Assembly (NCBI RefSeq): GCF_042662685.1
Contig: NZ_JBHSYO010000013.1
Coordinates: forward strand, 1 to 17,677
DNA: 17,677 nt
Direction of reading: 5' to 3'
DNA from: Pseudobowmanella zhangzhouensis
Lineage (GTDB): Bacteria; Pseudomonadota; Gammaproteobacteria; Enterobacterales; Alteromonadaceae
Shown: one piece after another, positions 5,364-17,595 of the stretch
How the letters are laid out: every line of letters begins with the position of its first letter
Position numbering within the stretch: the stretch's first letter is position 1
Notes under the pieces: model-generated
Seen by the model: only the letters and a program-made list of their open reading frames with translations
Databases searched by the model: none
What the model was told of the DNA's origin: nothing
Translations under genes and position numbers: made by a program

Positions 5364-5729
5364 ATGTCAGTGACTAAAGAGCAAATCATCGACGCTATCG
5401 CTGAAATGTCTGTAATGGACGTAGTTGAGCTGGTAGCTGCAATGGAAGAAAAATTCGGCGTATCTGCAGCTGCTGCTGTAGCTGTTGCTGCTGGCCCAGC
5501 TGCTGCTGCTGAAGAGAAAACAGAATTCGACGTAATTCTGGCTGAAATCGGCGCTAACAAAGTAGCTGTTATCAAAGCAGTTCGTGGCGCAACTGGCCTG
5601 GGTCTGAAAGAAGCTAAGGACATGGTAGAAGCCGCTCCTAAAGCTATCAAAGAAGGCGTGAGCAAAGACGAAGCTGAAGCACTGAAGAAAGAGCTTGAAG
5701 AAGCTGGTGCTAAAGTTGAAGTTAAGTAA
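5364..5729 (+). CDS. rplL: 50S ribosomal protein L7/L12
   Basis: This is the multicopy stalk protein that recruits and stimulates the translational GTPases. At 121 aa it equals E. coli. The N-terminal dimerisation domain (about 1-33) is followed by an alanine-rich flexible hinge (about 37-52) and a C-terminal globular domain with the factor-binding signature VKAVRGATGLGLKEAKDMVE-like helix pair near residues 70-95. In the 67 bases before it there is a small hairpin (GGGAC/GTCCC, 5329-5341) and an AGGA ribosome binding site. L7/L12 is made in excess over other ribosomal proteins, and the attenuator just downstream would help set its ratio to RNA polymerase. Confidence 0.98.
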   Translation: MSVTKEQIIDAIAEMSVMDVVELVAAMEEKFGVSAAAAVAVAAGPAAAAEEKTEFDVILAEIGANKVAVIKAVRGATGLGLKEAKDMVEAAPKAIKEGVSKDEAEALKKELEEAGAKVEVK

Positions 5730-5766
5730 GCTGTTTAACCACAGTTTACCTGCCTGAAAAGGCATG

Positions 5767-5797
5767 GGCTGGTGATCTTTTGGTCACCAGCCTTTTT
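5767..5797 (+). terminator. Attenuator/terminator between rplL and rpoB
   Basis: A perfect 9-bp GC-rich stem (GGCTGGTGA 5767-5775 with TCACCAGCC 5784-5792, 8-base loop) is followed by five T residues. By sequence it is a good rho-independent terminator. In E. coli the same position holds an attenuator that lets only a fraction of polymerases continue into rpoBC. Partial read-through here is an inference from gene order. Confidence 0.85.
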
Positions 5798-5886
5798 GCG
5801 CTGTAGGATAGTGCATTATCACCGTTTGTTGCCTATCCGCAAAAGATCTACACAGAAAGGCGTTCACCATCAGTAACTTACTACCC

Positions 5887-5915
5887 TTTAAAGGTGGTTA
5901 AATTACCGCTAGTAT
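5887..5915 (+). promoter_or_regulatory. Possible secondary promoter for rpoBC
   Basis: TTTAAA at 5887-5892 and TAGTAT at 5910-5915 are 17 bases apart, each a four-of-six match. It lies after the rplL attenuator and about 100 bases before rpoB, so it could supply polymerase subunits independently of ribosomal proteins. The match is weak. Confidence 0.3.
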
Positions 5916-6016
5916 GGTCCGAATGCACTTTTTAAAACGGTGCTGGAAGTTTGTCTGATACCTCGTCGAATGGCGGGAAGGCAAGTTGGGTCACAATTCA
6001 GCAGGCTGAGGAACCC

Positions 6017-9000
6017 ATGGTTTACTCTTATAGCGAAAAAAAACGTATACGGAAAAGTTTTGGCAAACGCCCGCAGGTACTGGAAATACCTTATCTACTG
6101 TCTATCCAGCTAGACTCTTTCAAACGATTCATCGAGATGGATCAGGAAGGCAACTACGGTCTGGAAGCTGCGTTCCGTTCAGTATTTCCAATCAAAAGTT
6201 ACTCAGGTAGTTCTGAGTTACAGTATGTGAGCTATCGCCTTGGCGAGCCGGTATTTGATGTGAATGAATGTCAAATCCGTGGCGTCACTTACTCTGCACC
6301 TCTGCGTGTGAAATTGCGTCTGGTTCTGTTCGACCGCGACGCTGCGCCAGGCACAGTTAAAGACATCAAAGAACAAGAAGTCTACATGGGCGAAATCCCA
6401 TTAATGACTGATAACGGTACCTTCGTAATCAATGGTACTGAGCGGGTTATCGTTTCCCAGCTGCACCGCTCTCCGGGCGTGTTCTTTGATCACGATAAGG
6501 GTAAAACTCACTCCTCAGGTAAAGTGCTGTATAACGCACGCGTGATCCCATACCGTGGTTCATGGTTAGACTTCGAGTTCGATCCAAAGGACAACCTGTT
6601 TGTTCGTATTGACCGTCGTCGTAAATTACCTGCCTCCATTATTCTGCGCGCGCTGGATATGAGCACCGAGGAGATTCTGGATAATTTCTTCGAGAAAGTA
6701 CCAGTACGCATCGTAGACGGTAAGTTCCTGGTAGAACTGGTACCAGATCGTCTGCGTGGTGAAGTTGCGAAATTCGACATTAAAGACAATGACGGTAACG
6801 TGATTATCGAAGAAGGTCGTCGTATTTCTGCCCGTCACACCAATCAGTTGAAAAAAGCCAACGTAACAGAACTGGAAGTACCGGCAGAGTACCTGCTGGG
6901 TCGTGTTGTTGCGCGCGCTTATATGAATGAAGATACCGGTGAAGTGATCGTTCACGCGAACGATGAACTGACGCTGGAAAAACTGAATAACCTGAGCACC
7001 TCAGGTATCACTTCATTCGACACGCTGTACATTAACGAGTTAGACCACGGTTCGTATATCTCTGATACTTTACGCATCGACTCTAGCTCAAACCGCCTGG
7101 AAGCACTGGTAGAAATCTACCGTATGATGCGCCCTGGTGAGCCGCCAACAAAAGATGCTGCTGAAGCCCTGTTCGAGAACTTATTCTTCTCTGAAGAGCG
7201 TTATGACCTGTCATCTGTTGGTCGCATGAAATTCAACCGTCGCCTGCTTCGTGAAGACGAGACCGGTGAGGGTACATTAGATAAATCAGACATCATCGAC
7301 GTGATGAAGCAATTAATTGCTATTCGTGACGGTAAAGATGAAGTAGATGATATCGATCACCTGGGTAACCGCCGTATTCGTTCTGTGGGCGAAATGGCTG
7401 AGAACCAGTTCCGTGTTGGTTTGGTACGTGTTGAGCGTGCGGTGAAAGAGCGCCTGAGCTTAGGTGATCTGGATGCCATCATGCCGCAAGACCTGATCAA
7501 CGCTAAGCCGATTTCTGCCGCTGTTAAAGAATTCTTCGGTTCTTCACAGTTGTCGCAGTTTATGGATCAGAACAACCCGCTGTCTGAGGTTACTCACAAG
7601 CGTCGTATTTCTGCATTGGGCCCGGGTGGTTTAACCCGTGAGCGTGCAGGCTTCGAAGTACGTGACGTACACCCAACGCACTACGGTCGTCTGTGTCCAA
7701 TCGAGACCCCTGAAGGTCCAAACATCGGTTTGATCAACAGCTTGTCCAGCTATGCCCGTACCAATGACTACGGCTTCCTAGAGACCCCATACCGTAAGAT
7801 TATTGATGGTGTGGTCACTGACGAAATCGATTACCTGTCTGCCATTGAAGAAGGCCAGTACGCCATCGCTCAGGCTAATGCCGAGCTGGATGCGGAAGGT
7901 CGTTTGGTTGATGAGCTGGTAACCTGTCGTTACCGTGGTGAGTCTACCTTGATGCCAAAAGATGACATCAAGTATATGGACGTTTCACCTCAGCAGATCG
8001 TTTCTGTCGCTGCCAGCCTGATTCCATTCCTGGAGCACGACGATGCTAACCGTGCCTTGATGGGTGCGAACATGCAACGTCAGGCTGTACCTACTCTGCG
8101 CGCTGACAAGCCGCTGGTTGGTACTGGTATGGAAAAAACTATCGCAGTTGACTCTGGTGTAACTGTGGTTGCCAAACGTGGTGGTACGGTAGATTACGTT
8201 GATGCGTCTCGTATCGTTATCAAAGTTAACGAAGAAGAGACTGTAGCCGGCGAAGCGGGTATCGACATCTACAACCTGACTAAGTACACCCGTTCTAACC
8301 AGAACACCTGTATTAATCAGAAGCCAACCTGTAGCGTAGGCGACCCGATTGTGCGTGGCGACGTACTGGCTGATGGTCCATCCACCGATTTAGGTGAGCT
8401 GGCACTGGGTCAGAACATGCGTATCGCGTTCATGCCTTGGAACGGTTTTAACTTCGAAGACTCGATCTTGTTATCTGAGCGCGTTGTTCAGGAAGACCGT
8501 TTCACTACCATTCACATTCAGGAACTGAGCTGTATCGCGCGTGATACCAAGCTTGGGCCAGAAGAAATCACTGCGGATATTCCAAACGTAGGTGAGTCTG
8601 CGCTGGGTAAACTGGATGAGTCTGGCGTAGTTTATATCGGTGCTGAAGTGAAAGGCGGCGACATTCTGGTTGGTAAAGTAACGCCTAAAGGCGAAACGCA
8701 ACTGACGCCAGAAGAAAAACTGCTGCGTGCTATCTTCGGTGAAAAAGCGTCTGACGTGAAAGACACTTCATTGCGCGTACCTAACTCTGTACACGGTACC
8801 GTAATCGACGTGCAAGTCTTCACCCGCGACGGTGTTGAAAAAGACAAGCGTGCGCTGGAAATCGAAGACATGCAGTTACGTCAGGTTAAGAAAGACCTGT
8901 CTGACGAATTCGGTATCCTGGCGGATGGTATCTTTGCCCGTGCTCGCAACCTGCTTGAAAAAGCCGGTACCAGTGCAGATAAGCTGAACAGCCTGCCGCG

Positions 9001-10045
9001 CGAGAAGTGGTTCGACATCAGCCTGTCTGATGCAGATGCACAAGCCGATCTGGAGCAAATCGCTGATCAGTACACGGAAATCAAAGAAGACTTCGACAAG
9101 AAGTTTGAAGTGAAGCGCCGTAAGATCACGCAAGGCGACGACTTAGCACCTGGCGTGCTGAAAATTGTTAAGGTTTACCTGGCAGTTAAACGTCGTATCC
9201 AGCCTGGTGACAAGATGGCCGGTCGTCACGGTAACAAAGGTGTTATCTCTACCATCATGCCTGTCGAAGACATGCCATATGATGAGAACGGTACGCCAGT
9301 TGATATCGTACTGAACCCGCTGGGTGTACCTTCGCGTATGAACATCGGTCAGATCCTGGAAACTCACCTGGGTATGGCTGCGCACGGTATTGGTGCCAAG
9401 ATTGATCGCATGATCAAAGAGCAACAAGAACTGGCTAAGTTACGTAGCTTCCTGAAAGAAGTGTACAACGTCGGTAAATCTGAGCAGGAAGTTGATATCG
9501 ATGACTTCTCAGATGACGAAGTGAAGCGTCTGGCTGAAAACCTGCGTAAAGGTCTGCCGATTGCTACGCCGGTATTTGATGGTGCGCACGAGCGCGAAAT
9601 CAAAGACCTGTTGGCACTGGCTGACATTCCAGAAGATGGTCAAATCGTACTGTTTGACGGTCGTACCGGTCGCGCGTTTGAGCGTAAGGTAACCGTTGGT
9701 TACATGTACATGCTGAAACTGAACCACTTGGTAGACGACAAGATGCACGCGCGTTCAACCGGCTCTTACAGCCTGGTTACTCAGCAGCCTCTTGGCGGTA
9801 AAGCTCAGTTCGGTGGTCAGCGTTTCGGTGAGATGGAAGTGTGGGCACTGGAAGCATACGGTGCAGCATACACCCTGCAGGAAATGTTGACTGTTAAGTC
9901 CGATGACGTGAACGGCCGTACCAAAATGTATAAGAACATTGTGGATGGCGACCATCGTATGGAACCTGGTATGCCGGAGTCTTTCAACGTATTGCTGAAA
10001 GAAATCCGTTCACTGGGTATCAACATCGAACTGGAAGAACAATAA
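6017..10045 (+). CDS. rpoB: DNA-directed RNA polymerase subunit beta
   Basis: RpoB forms half of the polymerase active-site cleft and binds rifampicin. Starting at the ATG at 6017, which has TGAGGA a few bases upstream and gives MVYSYSEKKRIRK, the protein is 1342 aa, exactly the E. coli length. The frame extends 22 codons further upstream to a TTG at 5951, but that extension has no counterpart in E. coli and I reject it. The rifampicin-pocket region (about residues 508-534) reads GSSQLSQFMDQNNPLSEVTH then KRRISALGPGGL, with the residues whose changes give resistance in their usual wild-type state. Also visible are the lineage insertions seen in E. coli and the C-terminal GGKAQFGGQRFGEMEVWALE motif that contacts RpoC. 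rpoC follows after 74 bases. Confidence 0.98.
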   Translation: MVYSYSEKKRIRKSFGKRPQVLEIPYLLSIQLDSFKRFIEMDQEGNYGLEAAFRSVFPIKSYSGSSELQYVSYRLGEPVFDVNECQIRGVTYSAPLRVKLRLVLFDRDAAPGTVKDIKEQEVYMGEIPLMTDNGTFVINGTERVIVSQLHRSPGVFFDHDKGKTHSSGKVLYNARVIPYRGSWLDFEFDPKDNLFVRIDRRRKLPASIILRALDMSTEEILDNFFEKVPVRIVDGKFLVELVPDRLRGEVAKFDIKDNDGNVIIEEGRRISARHTNQLKKANVTELEVPAEYLLGRVVARAYMNEDTGEVIVHANDELTLEKLNNLSTSGITSFDTLYINELDHGSYISDTLRIDSSSNRLEALVEIYRMMRPGEPPTKDAAEALFENLFFSEERYDLSSVGRMKFNRRLLREDETGEGTLDKSDIIDVMKQLIAIRDGKDEVDDIDHLGNRRIRSVGEMAENQFRVGLVRVERAVKERLSLGDLDAIMPQDLINAKPISAAVKEFFGSSQLSQFMDQNNPLSEVTHKRRISALGPGGLTRERAGFEVRDVHPTHYGRLCPIETPEGPNIGLINSLSSYARTNDYGFLETPYRKIIDGVVTDEIDYLSAIEEGQYAIAQANAELDAEGRLVDELVTCRYRGESTLMPKDDIKYMDVSPQQIVSVAASLIPFLEHDDANRALMGANMQRQAVPTLRADKPLVGTGMEKTIAVDSGVTVVAKRGGTVDYVDASRIVIKVNEEETVAGEAGIDIYNLTKYTRSNQNTCINQKPTCSVGDPIVRGDVLADGPSTDLGELALGQNMRIAFMPWNGFNFEDSILLSERVVQEDRFTTIHIQELSCIARDTKLGPEEITADIPNVGESALGKLDESGVVYIGAEVKGGDILVGKVTPKGETQLTPEEKLLRAIFGEKASDVKDTSLRVPNSVHGTVIDVQVFTRDGVEKDKRALEIEDMQLRQVKKDLSDEFGILADGIFARARNLLEKAGTSADKLNSLPREKWFDISLSDADAQADLEQIADQYTEIKEDFDKKFEVKRRKITQGDDLAPGVLKIVKVYLAVKRRIQPGDKMAGRHGNKGVISTIMPVEDMPYDENGTPVDIVLNPLGVPSRMNIGQILETHLGMAAHGIGAKIDRMIKEQQELAKLRSFLKEVYNVGKSEQEVDIDDFSDDEVKRLAENLRKGLPIATPVFDGAHEREIKDLLALADIPEDGQIVLFDGRTGRAFERKVTVGYMYMLKLNHLVDDKMHARSTGSYSLVTQQPLGGKAQFGGQRFGEMEVWALEAYGAAYTLQEMLTVKSDDVNGRTKMYKNIVDGDHRMEPGMPESFNVLLKEIRSLGINIELEEQ

Positions 10046-10071
10046 GCCGCTCGTCTTGAGCATTCAGGTGC

Positions 10072-10089
10072 GGGAGCCTTCGGGCTCCC
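10072..10089 (+). promoter_or_regulatory. UUCG-capped hairpin between rpoB and rpoC
   Basis: A perfect 7-bp GC-rich stem (GGGAGCC, loop TTCG, GGCTCCC) has no T tract after it, so it is not an intrinsic terminator. This very stable fold, 30 bases before the rpoC start, is more likely an mRNA processing or stability element. The rpoC ribosome binding site (GGGAG, around 10109) resembles the left arm, so it could also pair with the right arm as an alternative fold. Confidence 0.7.
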
Positions 10090-10119
10090 AGAGTTTAGCG
10101 ACTCCGCAGGGAGACAAAA

Positions 10120-14298
<4,179 letters not shown>

Positions 14299-14318
14299 GG
14301 GCTGACGTCTCATCAATA

Positions 14319-14352
14319 TGCTGTTAGCTGAATCTTTGTTCAGTTGACAGCA
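14319..14352 (+). other. Long hairpin after rpoC
   Basis: A 14-bp stem forms between 14319-14332 and 14339-14352 (starting TGCTGT and ending ACAGCA), with two G-U pairs and a 6-base loop. No T tract follows, so it is not a terminator by itself. It sits 20 bases after the rpoC stop, directly before the terminator at 14370, and may protect the rpoBC mRNA 3' end or serve as a processing site. Confidence 0.6.
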
Positions 14353-14369
14353 CACTTGTTGATCTATAG

Positions 14370-14413
14370 AATTCCGCGACCCTAATTTTAGGGTGTGCGG
14401 AATTTTTGTTTTT
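14370..14413 (+). terminator. Intrinsic terminator between rpoC and rpsL
   Basis: AATTCCGC 14370-14377 pairs with GCGGAATT 14397-14404; a small internal loop and an inner stem CCCTA/TAGGG (14380-14384/14389-14393) follow. The stem runs into TTT, then G and five T residues. It is a good terminator for the rpoBC transcript. rpsL therefore probably needs its own promoter or read-through. Confidence 0.85.
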
Positions 14414-14426
14414 GGCCTGCGCTTAT

Positions 14427-14455
14427 TTGGACGCCAAAACAAACCGCGATTTATC
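14427..14455 (+). promoter_or_regulatory. Weak candidate promoter for rpsL-rpsG-fusA-tuf
   Basis: TTGGAC at 14427-14432 and TTTATC at 14450-14455 are 17 bases apart; the -10 matches the consensus at only three positions. It is the best-placed candidate in the 76 bases between the terminator and rpsL. The same DNA holds an inverted repeat TTTTGGC/GCCAAAA (14410-14416/14433-14439) that could be an alternative RNA fold or a protein site. The true start is not clear from sequence. Confidence 0.25.
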
Positions 14456-14489
14456 ACAGTAGTTTAGTAATTTAACCAGGAGCTATTTA

Positions 14490-14864
14490 ATGGCAACAGT
14501 TAACCAGTTAGTGCGCAAGCCGCGCCAGAAAGCCGTTGTGAAAAGCAACGTGCCTGCTCTGGAAGCTTGCCCACAGCGTCGTGGTGTATGTACTCGTGTA
14601 TATACTACTACGCCTAAGAAGCCGAACTCTGCACTGCGTAAAGTATGCCGTGTTCGTTTAACCAACGGTTTTGAAGTTTCTTCATACATCGGTGGTGAAG
14701 GCCACAACCTGCAAGAGCACAGCGTTGTTCTTATCCGTGGTGGTCGTGTGAAAGATTTACCAGGTGTTCGTTACCACACTGTTCGCGGTACTTTGGACTG
14801 CTCAGGTGTTAACGCCCGTCGCCAAGCCCGTTCTAAATACGGCGCGAAACGGCCCAAGTCTTAA
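14490..14864 (+). CDS. rpsL: 30S ribosomal protein S12
   Basis: S12 sits at the decoding centre and controls accuracy. At 124 aa it matches E. coli. The loop TTTPKKPNSALRKV contains the lysine changed in streptomycin-resistant mutants, in its wild-type form, and GGRVKDLPGVRYH contains the second such site, also wild type. The region SSYIGGEGHNLQEHS is invariant in the family. AGGAG at 14479-14483 is the ribosome binding site. It is the first gene of the classical str operon. Confidence 0.98.
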   Translation: MATVNQLVRKPRQKAVVKSNVPALEACPQRRGVCTRVYTTTPKKPNSALRKVCRVRLTNGFEVSSYIGGEGHNLQEHSVVLIRGGRVKDLPGVRYHTVRGTLDCSGVNARRQARSKYGAKRPKS

Positions 14865-14865
14865 C

Positions 14866-14938
14866 GGTTCTCCGTAAGTAAGGCCAAACTTTTTTAATTA
14901 GTAACGTTTTGGGTAATCCCTGAACCTAACGGAGAATT
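14866..14938 (+). promoter_or_regulatory. Intercistronic element that could mask the rpsG ribosome binding site
   Basis: TTCTCCGT at 14868-14875, just after the rpsL stop, is the exact complement of ACGGAGAA at 14929-14936, which contains the rpsG ribosome binding site. The pairing can extend by two G-U pairs at its outer end. Formed in the mRNA, it would hide the rpsG start until ribosomes finishing rpsL open it. In E. coli, S7 represses its operon by binding the rpsL-rpsG intercistronic region; this may be the equivalent site. Confidence 0.55.
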
Positions 14939-14942
14939 TACA

Positions 14943-15413
14943 ATGCCTAGAAGACGAGTCGTAGGTCAACGCAAAATCCTACCAGATCCTAAGTTCGGAT
15001 CAGAATTACTGGCTAAATTCATGAACGTCGTCATGTTAGACGGCAAAAAATCTACTGCTGAGAAAATCGTATACGGTGCATTAGACATCGTTGCTGAAAA
15101 AACCGGCAAGTCGCACCTGGATGTATTCGAAGAAGCGCTCGATAACATCCGCCCTACCGTGGAAGTTAAATCTCGCCGCGTAGGTGGCTCTACTTACCAG
15201 GTACCTGTTGAGGTACGTCCTGTGCGTCGTAACGCACTGGGTATGCGTTGGATGGTAGATGCTGCTCGTAAGCGTGGTGAAAAATCCATGGCTGCCCGTC
15301 TGGCTGCTGAAATGCTGGATGCCGCTGATAACAAAGGCGCTGCGGTTAAGAAACGTGAAGACGTACACCGTATGGCAGAAGCGAACAAAGCATTCGCACA
15401 TTACCGTTGGTAA
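14943..15413 (+). CDS. rpsG: 30S ribosomal protein S7
   Basis: S7 starts assembly of the 30S head and lies near the E-site tRNA; in E. coli it also represses its own operon. At 156 aa it matches the standard length. PRRRVVGQRKILPDPKFGSE at the start and the beta-hairpin region GGSTYQVPVEVRP are family signatures; the C-terminal half is basic with MAEANKAFAHYRW at the end. GGAG at 14931-14934 is the ribosome binding site. fusA starts 12 bases after its stop. Confidence 0.98.
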   Translation: MPRRRVVGQRKILPDPKFGSELLAKFMNVVMLDGKKSTAEKIVYGALDIVAEKTGKSHLDVFEEALDNIRPTVEVKSRRVGGSTYQVPVEVRPVRRNALGMRWMVDAARKRGEKSMAARLAAEMLDAADNKGAAVKKREDVHRMAEANKAFAHYRW

Positions 15414-15425
15414 TAAGAGGCTACT

Positions 15426-17531
15426 ATGGCTCGTAAAACCCCTATTGAGCGCTACCGTAATATCGGTATTTGCGCTCACGTAGATGCGGGTAAAACCACG
15501 ACCACAGAGCGGGTATTGTTCTATACAGGCATGTCGCACAAAATCGGTGAAGTACACGATGGTGCGGCAACCATGGACTGGATGGAGCAAGAGCAGGAGC
15601 GGGGGATCACAATCACCTCCGCTGCTACTACCTGTTTCTGGGCCGGTATGCAGCAACAGTTCGAACAACATCGCGTTAATATCATCGATACGCCGGGACA
15701 CGTAGACTTTACCATTGAGGTAGAGCGTTCATTACGTGTACTGGATGGCGCGGTGGTGGTGTTCTGTGGCACATCCGGTGTAGAGCCTCAGTCAGAAACC
15801 GTATGGCGACAAGCCGATAAATATCACGTACCTCGCATGGTGTTCGTCAATAAGATGGACCGTGCCGGTGCGGATTTTGAGCGTGTTGTTAAACAGATTC
15901 GTAACCGTTTAGGCGCAAACTGTGTGCCTATTCAGTTAAACGTTGGCGCAGAAGAGAACTTCAAAGGGGTCATCGACCTTATCAAAATGAAGTACATCAA
16001 CTGGAACGAGTCTGATCAGGGCATGACCTTCACTTATGAAGACATTCCGGCTGATCTGCTTGATCGTGCTGAAGCGTTTCGAACCGAAATGGTCGAAGCA
16101 GCGGCGGAAGCCAACGATGAACTGATGGATACCTATCTGGAAAGCGGTGAGCTGACAGAAGAACAAATTAAACAAGGCTTACGTATCCGTACTCTCAATA
16201 ATGAGATCGTGCTGGCGACCTGTGGTTCTGCATTTAAGAACAAAGGTGTGCAGGCGGTATTGGATGCGGTAATCGAGTTTTTGCCTGCGCCGGTCGACGT
16301 TCCTGCTATTAAGGGACATCTGGACGATGCGGAAGAAACCGAAGCCGAACGTCACGCTGACGACAACGAGCCGTTTTCAGCTTTGGCGTTTAAAATTGCA
16401 ACCGACCCATTTGTAGGAACACTGACGTTCTTCCGTTGCTATTCTGGCGTGGTGAATACCGGCGATGCCGTATATAACCCGGTGAAGAGCAAGCGTGAGC
16501 GCTTTGGCCGCATCGTTCAGATGCATGCCAATAGCCGTGAAGAAATCAAAGAAGTTCGTGCCGGCGATATCGCCGCTGCGATCGGGCTGAAGGATGTAAC
16601 GACCGGTGACACACTGTGTGACCCGAATCACATCATTATTCTTGAGCGCATGGACTTCCCAGAGCCAGTGATTTCTGTGGCGGTTGAGCCTAAATCGCAG
16701 GCAGATCAGGAAAAAATGGGTATCGCGCTCAGTAAGCTGGCCGCAGAAGATCCTTCTTTCCGGGTCAAAACCGATGAAGAAACCGGTCAAACCATCATCT
16801 CCGGAATGGGTGAGTTGCATCTGGACATCATCGTTGACCGCATGAAGCGTGAGTTCAAAGTTGAATGTAACGTGGGTAAACCGCAGGTGGCATATCGCGA
16901 AACGATCCGTAAGGCTGTTGAAGTCGAAGGTAAGTTTGTGCGCCAGTCTGGTGGTCGCGGTCAATACGGCCATGTTTGGCTGAAAGTTGAGCCTAATGAA
17001 GAAGGCGCAGGCTATGAATTTGTTAACGCCATTGTCGGCGGGGTAGTTCCAAAAGAATATATCCCGGCAGTCGACAAGGGCATCCAGGAACAGATGCAAA
17101 ACGGTGTTCTCGCCGGCTATCCGGTTCTGGATGTCAAAGTGACGTTATATGACGGTTCATACCATGATGTTGACTCTTCTGAGATGGCGTTTAAAATCGC
17201 TGGCTCAATGGGCTTTAAGAAAGGATGCGCGGAAGCGAACCCTGTGTTACTTGAGCCGATGATGAAGGTGGAAGTAACCACACCGGAAGACTGGATGGGT
17301 GACGTGGTAGGCGACTTAAACCGTCGTCGTGGCATCATCGAAGGTATGGAAGACGGTGTAGCCGGCATTAAGATTGTGCGCGCGAAAGTGCCACTGGCTG
17401 AAATGTTTGGTTATGCGACGGATTTACGTTCTGCTACGCAAGGACGTGCTTCCTACTCAATGGAATTCTTTAATTATGCCGAAATGCCGAATAACGCGGC
17501 GAAGGCTATTATTGAAGCTCGACTATCTTAA
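15426..17531 (+). CDS. fusA: Elongation factor G
   Basis: EF-G is the GTPase that drives tRNA-mRNA translocation and, with RRF, ribosome recycling. At 701 aa it is near E. coli (704). GTP-binding motifs are in order: AHVDAGKTT at 17-25, the switch region RGITITSAATT, DTPGHVD from 88, and NKMD at 142-145. Domain II begins near residue 310; domains III-V carry SGMGELHLDI, the domain IV loop region GGRGQYGHVWL, and PLAEMFGYATDLRSATQGR near the C-terminus, all typical of canonical EF-G. AGAGG five or six bases upstream supports the ATG. It follows rpsG by 12 bases and precedes tuf by 64. Many Alteromonadales carry a second EF-G elsewhere; the operon copy here is expected to be the main one. Confidence 0.98.
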   Translation: MARKTPIERYRNIGICAHVDAGKTTTTERVLFYTGMSHKIGEVHDGAATMDWMEQEQERGITITSAATTCFWAGMQQQFEQHRVNIIDTPGHVDFTIEVERSLRVLDGAVVVFCGTSGVEPQSETVWRQADKYHVPRMVFVNKMDRAGADFERVVKQIRNRLGANCVPIQLNVGAEENFKGVIDLIKMKYINWNESDQGMTFTYEDIPADLLDRAEAFRTEMVEAAAEANDELMDTYLESGELTEEQIKQGLRIRTLNNEIVLATCGSAFKNKGVQAVLDAVIEFLPAPVDVPAIKGHLDDAEETEAERHADDNEPFSALAFKIATDPFVGTLTFFRCYSGVVNTGDAVYNPVKSKRERFGRIVQMHANSREEIKEVRAGDIAAAIGLKDVTTGDTLCDPNHIIILERMDFPEPVISVAVEPKSQADQEKMGIALSKLAAEDPSFRVKTDEETGQTIISGMGELHLDIIVDRMKREFKVECNVGKPQVAYRETIRKAVEVEGKFVRQSGGRGQYGHVWLKVEPNEEGAGYEFVNAIVGGVVPKEYIPAVDKGIQEQMQNGVLAGYPVLDVKVTLYDGSYHDVDSSEMAFKIAGSMGFKKGCAEANPVLLEPMMKVEVTTPEDWMGDVVGDLNRRRGIIEGMEDGVAGIKIVRAKVPLAEMFGYATDLRSATQGRASYSMEFFNYAEMPNNAAKAIIEARLS

Positions 17532-17541
17532 TGAAGGTCTG

Positions 17542-17576
17542 GTCCGGTAAACTGTTTCGCAGGGGACCGGACTTTT
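17542..17576 (+). promoter_or_regulatory. Terminator-like hairpin between fusA and tuf
   Basis: GTCCGGT 17542-17548 pairs with ACCGGAC 17566-17572 around an internal loop and a small CTG/CAG inner stem, followed by four T residues. The short T tract suggests only partial termination, or a processing site. Because EF-Tu is needed in large excess, full termination here would be surprising. Confidence 0.55.
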
Positions 17577-17595
17577 AACTTAGGAAACTGGAAAA

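Noticed and set aside
6017..10045. Rifampicin-resistance change in rpoB
   Set aside because: The pocket residues read as wild type throughout the usual mutation cluster.
14490..14864. Streptomycin-resistance change in rpsL
   Set aside because: Both lysine-containing loops are wild type.
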